Positions 63,122 to 64,000 of a stretch of DNA of 64,000 bases are shown here, piece after piece. The stretch's first letter is position 1. Every line of letters begins with the position of its first letter. The stretch is from Variovorax paradoxus (GTDB taxonomy: Bacteria; Pseudomonadota; Gammaproteobacteria; Burkholderiales; Burkholderiaceae_C): NCBI RefSeq assembly GCF_000834655.1, contig NZ_JXQQ01000005.1:33499-97498 (forward strand), given 5' to 3'. Both the position numbers and the translations under genes were made by a program. Below the pieces are notes generated by a model, which was not told where the DNA came from, did not search any database, and saw only the letters and a program-made list of their open reading frames with translations.

Positions 63122-63742
63122 ATGAGACACCCCCACTTCGGCCATCACCACCACAGCCATCACTGCCACGCCCCCCGCAGCGAACACGAAGACGGCTGCT
63201 CCGGCGGCCGTGGCCGTCACCACGGTGCCCCCGGCGACGAGCGCATGCACGGAGGCCGTGGCGGTCGCGGCGGCGGGCGCGTGTTCGGCCATGGCGGCCT
63301 GCGCTTCGTGCTGCTGCAGCTCATCGCCGACAAGCCCTCGCACGGCTACGAGCTCATCAAGGCCATCGAAGACCGCCTGGGCGGGAGCTACGCGCCGAGC
63401 CCCGGCGTGGTCTACCCGACCCTCACGCTGCTCGAAGAGATGGGCTACCTGAGCGTGGAAACCGCCGATGGCGGCGGCCGCAAGCGCTACAGCATCACCC
63501 CGAGCGGCCAGGAGTTTCTGGCCGCCAACCGCGAGACGGCCGACGCCATGATGGCCCGCATGTCGGGCGGCGTGGACGGCGCAGGCCCGCGCGGCGGACG
63601 CCCGCCGCAGGTCACGCGCGCCATCGAGAACCTGAAGCTCGCCATGCGCATGCGCCTGTCGGGCACGCCCCTCACAGAACAACAAGCCCACGATTTCGCC
63701 GCGGTGCTCGACAGCGCCGCTCAACAGCTAGAGCGCATCTGA
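63122..63742 (+). CDS. yqjI: PadR-family metal-responsive regulator, YqjI-like
   Basis: The protein has 206 residues. The N-terminal ~55 residues are very rich in His and Gly (HPHFGHHHHSHHCHA), a metal-binding region as in E. coli YqjI. The PadR winged helix follows: FGHGGLRFVLLQLIADKPSHGYELIKAIEDRL and PSPGVVYPTLTLLEEMGYL. YqjI represses the adjacent ferric reductase yqjH and itself, and is relieved by nickel. AAGAAGGA precedes the ATG. The next gene, 16 bases downstream, is a siderophore-interacting protein, as in E. coli but here on the same strand. Confidence 0.93.
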   Translation: MRHPHFGHHHHSHHCHAPRSEHEDGCSGGRGRHHGAPGDERMHGGRGGRGGGRVFGHGGLRFVLLQLIADKPSHGYELIKAIEDRLGGSYAPSPGVVYPTLTLLEEMGYLSVETADGGGRKRYSITPSGQEFLAANRETADAMMARMSGGVDGAGPRGGRPPQVTRAIENLKLAMRMRLSGTPLTEQQAHDFAAVLDSAAQQLERI

Positions 63743-63757
63743 ACTTCCTCTTTTGAA

Positions 63758-64000
63758 ATGACCGACTTCACAACCACTCCCCCTTCTTCTTCCAACACAC
63801 CCGACCGCACGCCGCGCCGCGTGCGCCACGACCTTCGCTTTCGCCAGCTCACAGTGAAGACGGTGCAGCGCGTCACGCCGCACCTCATTCGCGTCGTGCT
63901 GACGGGCGACGACCTCGCGGGCTTCACGAGCCCGGGGTTCGACGACCACGCGAAGATCTTTTTTCCCGAAGCCGCCACGGGCAAGCTCACGCTGCCGACG
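63758..64000 (+). CDS. Siderophore-interacting protein (YqjH/ViuB-like), 3' end outside window
   Basis: The first 81 residues are in the window. After a polar ~20-residue N-terminus, RQLTVKTVQRVTPHLIRVVLTGDDLAGF and PGFDDHAKIFFPE match the FAD-binding beta-barrel of the siderophore-interacting/YqjH family, which reduces ferric-siderophore complexes with NADPH. The start at 63758 is 16 bases after yqjI. The C-terminal NAD(P)H domain is beyond the window, so completeness cannot be judged. Confidence 0.88.
   Translation, partial: MTDFTTTPPSSSNTPDRTPRRVRHDLRFRQLTVKTVQRVTPHLIRVVLTGDDLAGFTSPGFDDHAKIFFPEAATGKLTLPT

Noticed and set aside
62636..63724. Minus-strand open frame of 362 codons opposite yqjI
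   Set aside because: Most of it is antisense to the PadR gene with skewed Ala/Val-rich composition; no start site or family.

Overview
This is a high-GC stretch of chromosome from a betaproteobacterium, most likely Burkholderiales, family Comamonadaceae, Variovorax-like. That placement is inferred from the two Bug-type solute-binding proteins, the Cupriavidus-type czc operon, the DUF4148 protein, the codon use, and a copy of the imperfect inverted repeat around GGGCTGAGCTTGTCGAAGC that I recall from this group. No rRNA, tRNA, CRISPR array or intact insertion sequence was seen. The window is mostly densely packed single genes and short operons.

Region by region. (1) Positions 1-9137 are the 3' end of an extracellular contractile injection system (eCIS) locus: the tail of a large protein cut by the window edge, a 926-residue eCIS-associated protein, a CIS tape-measure-type protein, a CIS AAA+ ATPase, and a 1024-residue effector with an N-terminal DUF4157 (eCIS core) domain and a C-terminal domain resembling a PD-(D/E)XK nuclease. 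(2) 9148-13366: a polyol dehydrogenase, the scar of a deleted sugar ABC transporter operon, an MFS exporter and an AraC regulator. (3) 13430-19118: pmbA, darP and mog, then a cupin, an NmrA-like protein and a seven-bladed beta-propeller lipoprotein. (4) 19269-28902: a heavy-metal efflux block, czcI-C-B-A-D, divergent from czcR-czcS. (5) 29104-36657: a CPA2 antiporter, a stand-alone receiver, a hybrid histidine kinase, a divergent OmpR-type regulator, and a secreted DUF4148-DUF305-YVTN operon that shares a promoter motif with that regulator. (6) 36990-39833: a Cd/Zn/Pb P-type ATPase and its divergent MerR (CadR/PbrR) regulator, with a promoter that predicts a leaderless message. (7) 39858-47796: AraC-VOC pairs, cysE, trmJ, suhB, a FUSC transporter and an MscS channel. 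(8) 47827-54923: a UvrA-like ATPase, an AraC-controlled AhpD/thioredoxin-like/MOSC run, a SUFU-domain protein, a DUF1488 protein and Dps. (9) 55046-59110: a MarR regulator divergent from two Bug proteins and a sulfatase. (10) 59144-64000: a stand-alone ComEC-like metallo-beta-lactamase-fold protein, a SLAC1/TehA-type transporter, a small unknown protein, the remnant of a FAD monooxygenase, and a YqjI-type PadR regulator followed by a siderophore-interacting protein cut by the window end.

The main themes are metal handling (Czc, CadA/CadR, YqjI/YqjH-like, Dps), envelope and small-molecule stress (CPA2, FUSC, MscS, VOC, UvrA-like, AhpD-like) and one secreted weapon (the eCIS). The most novel candidates are the eCIS effector with its apparently swapped C-terminal toxin, the two-component-linked secreted DUF4148-DUF305-YVTN operon, and the solitary ComEC-like protein. 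GC and codon statements are by eye; no searches were run.
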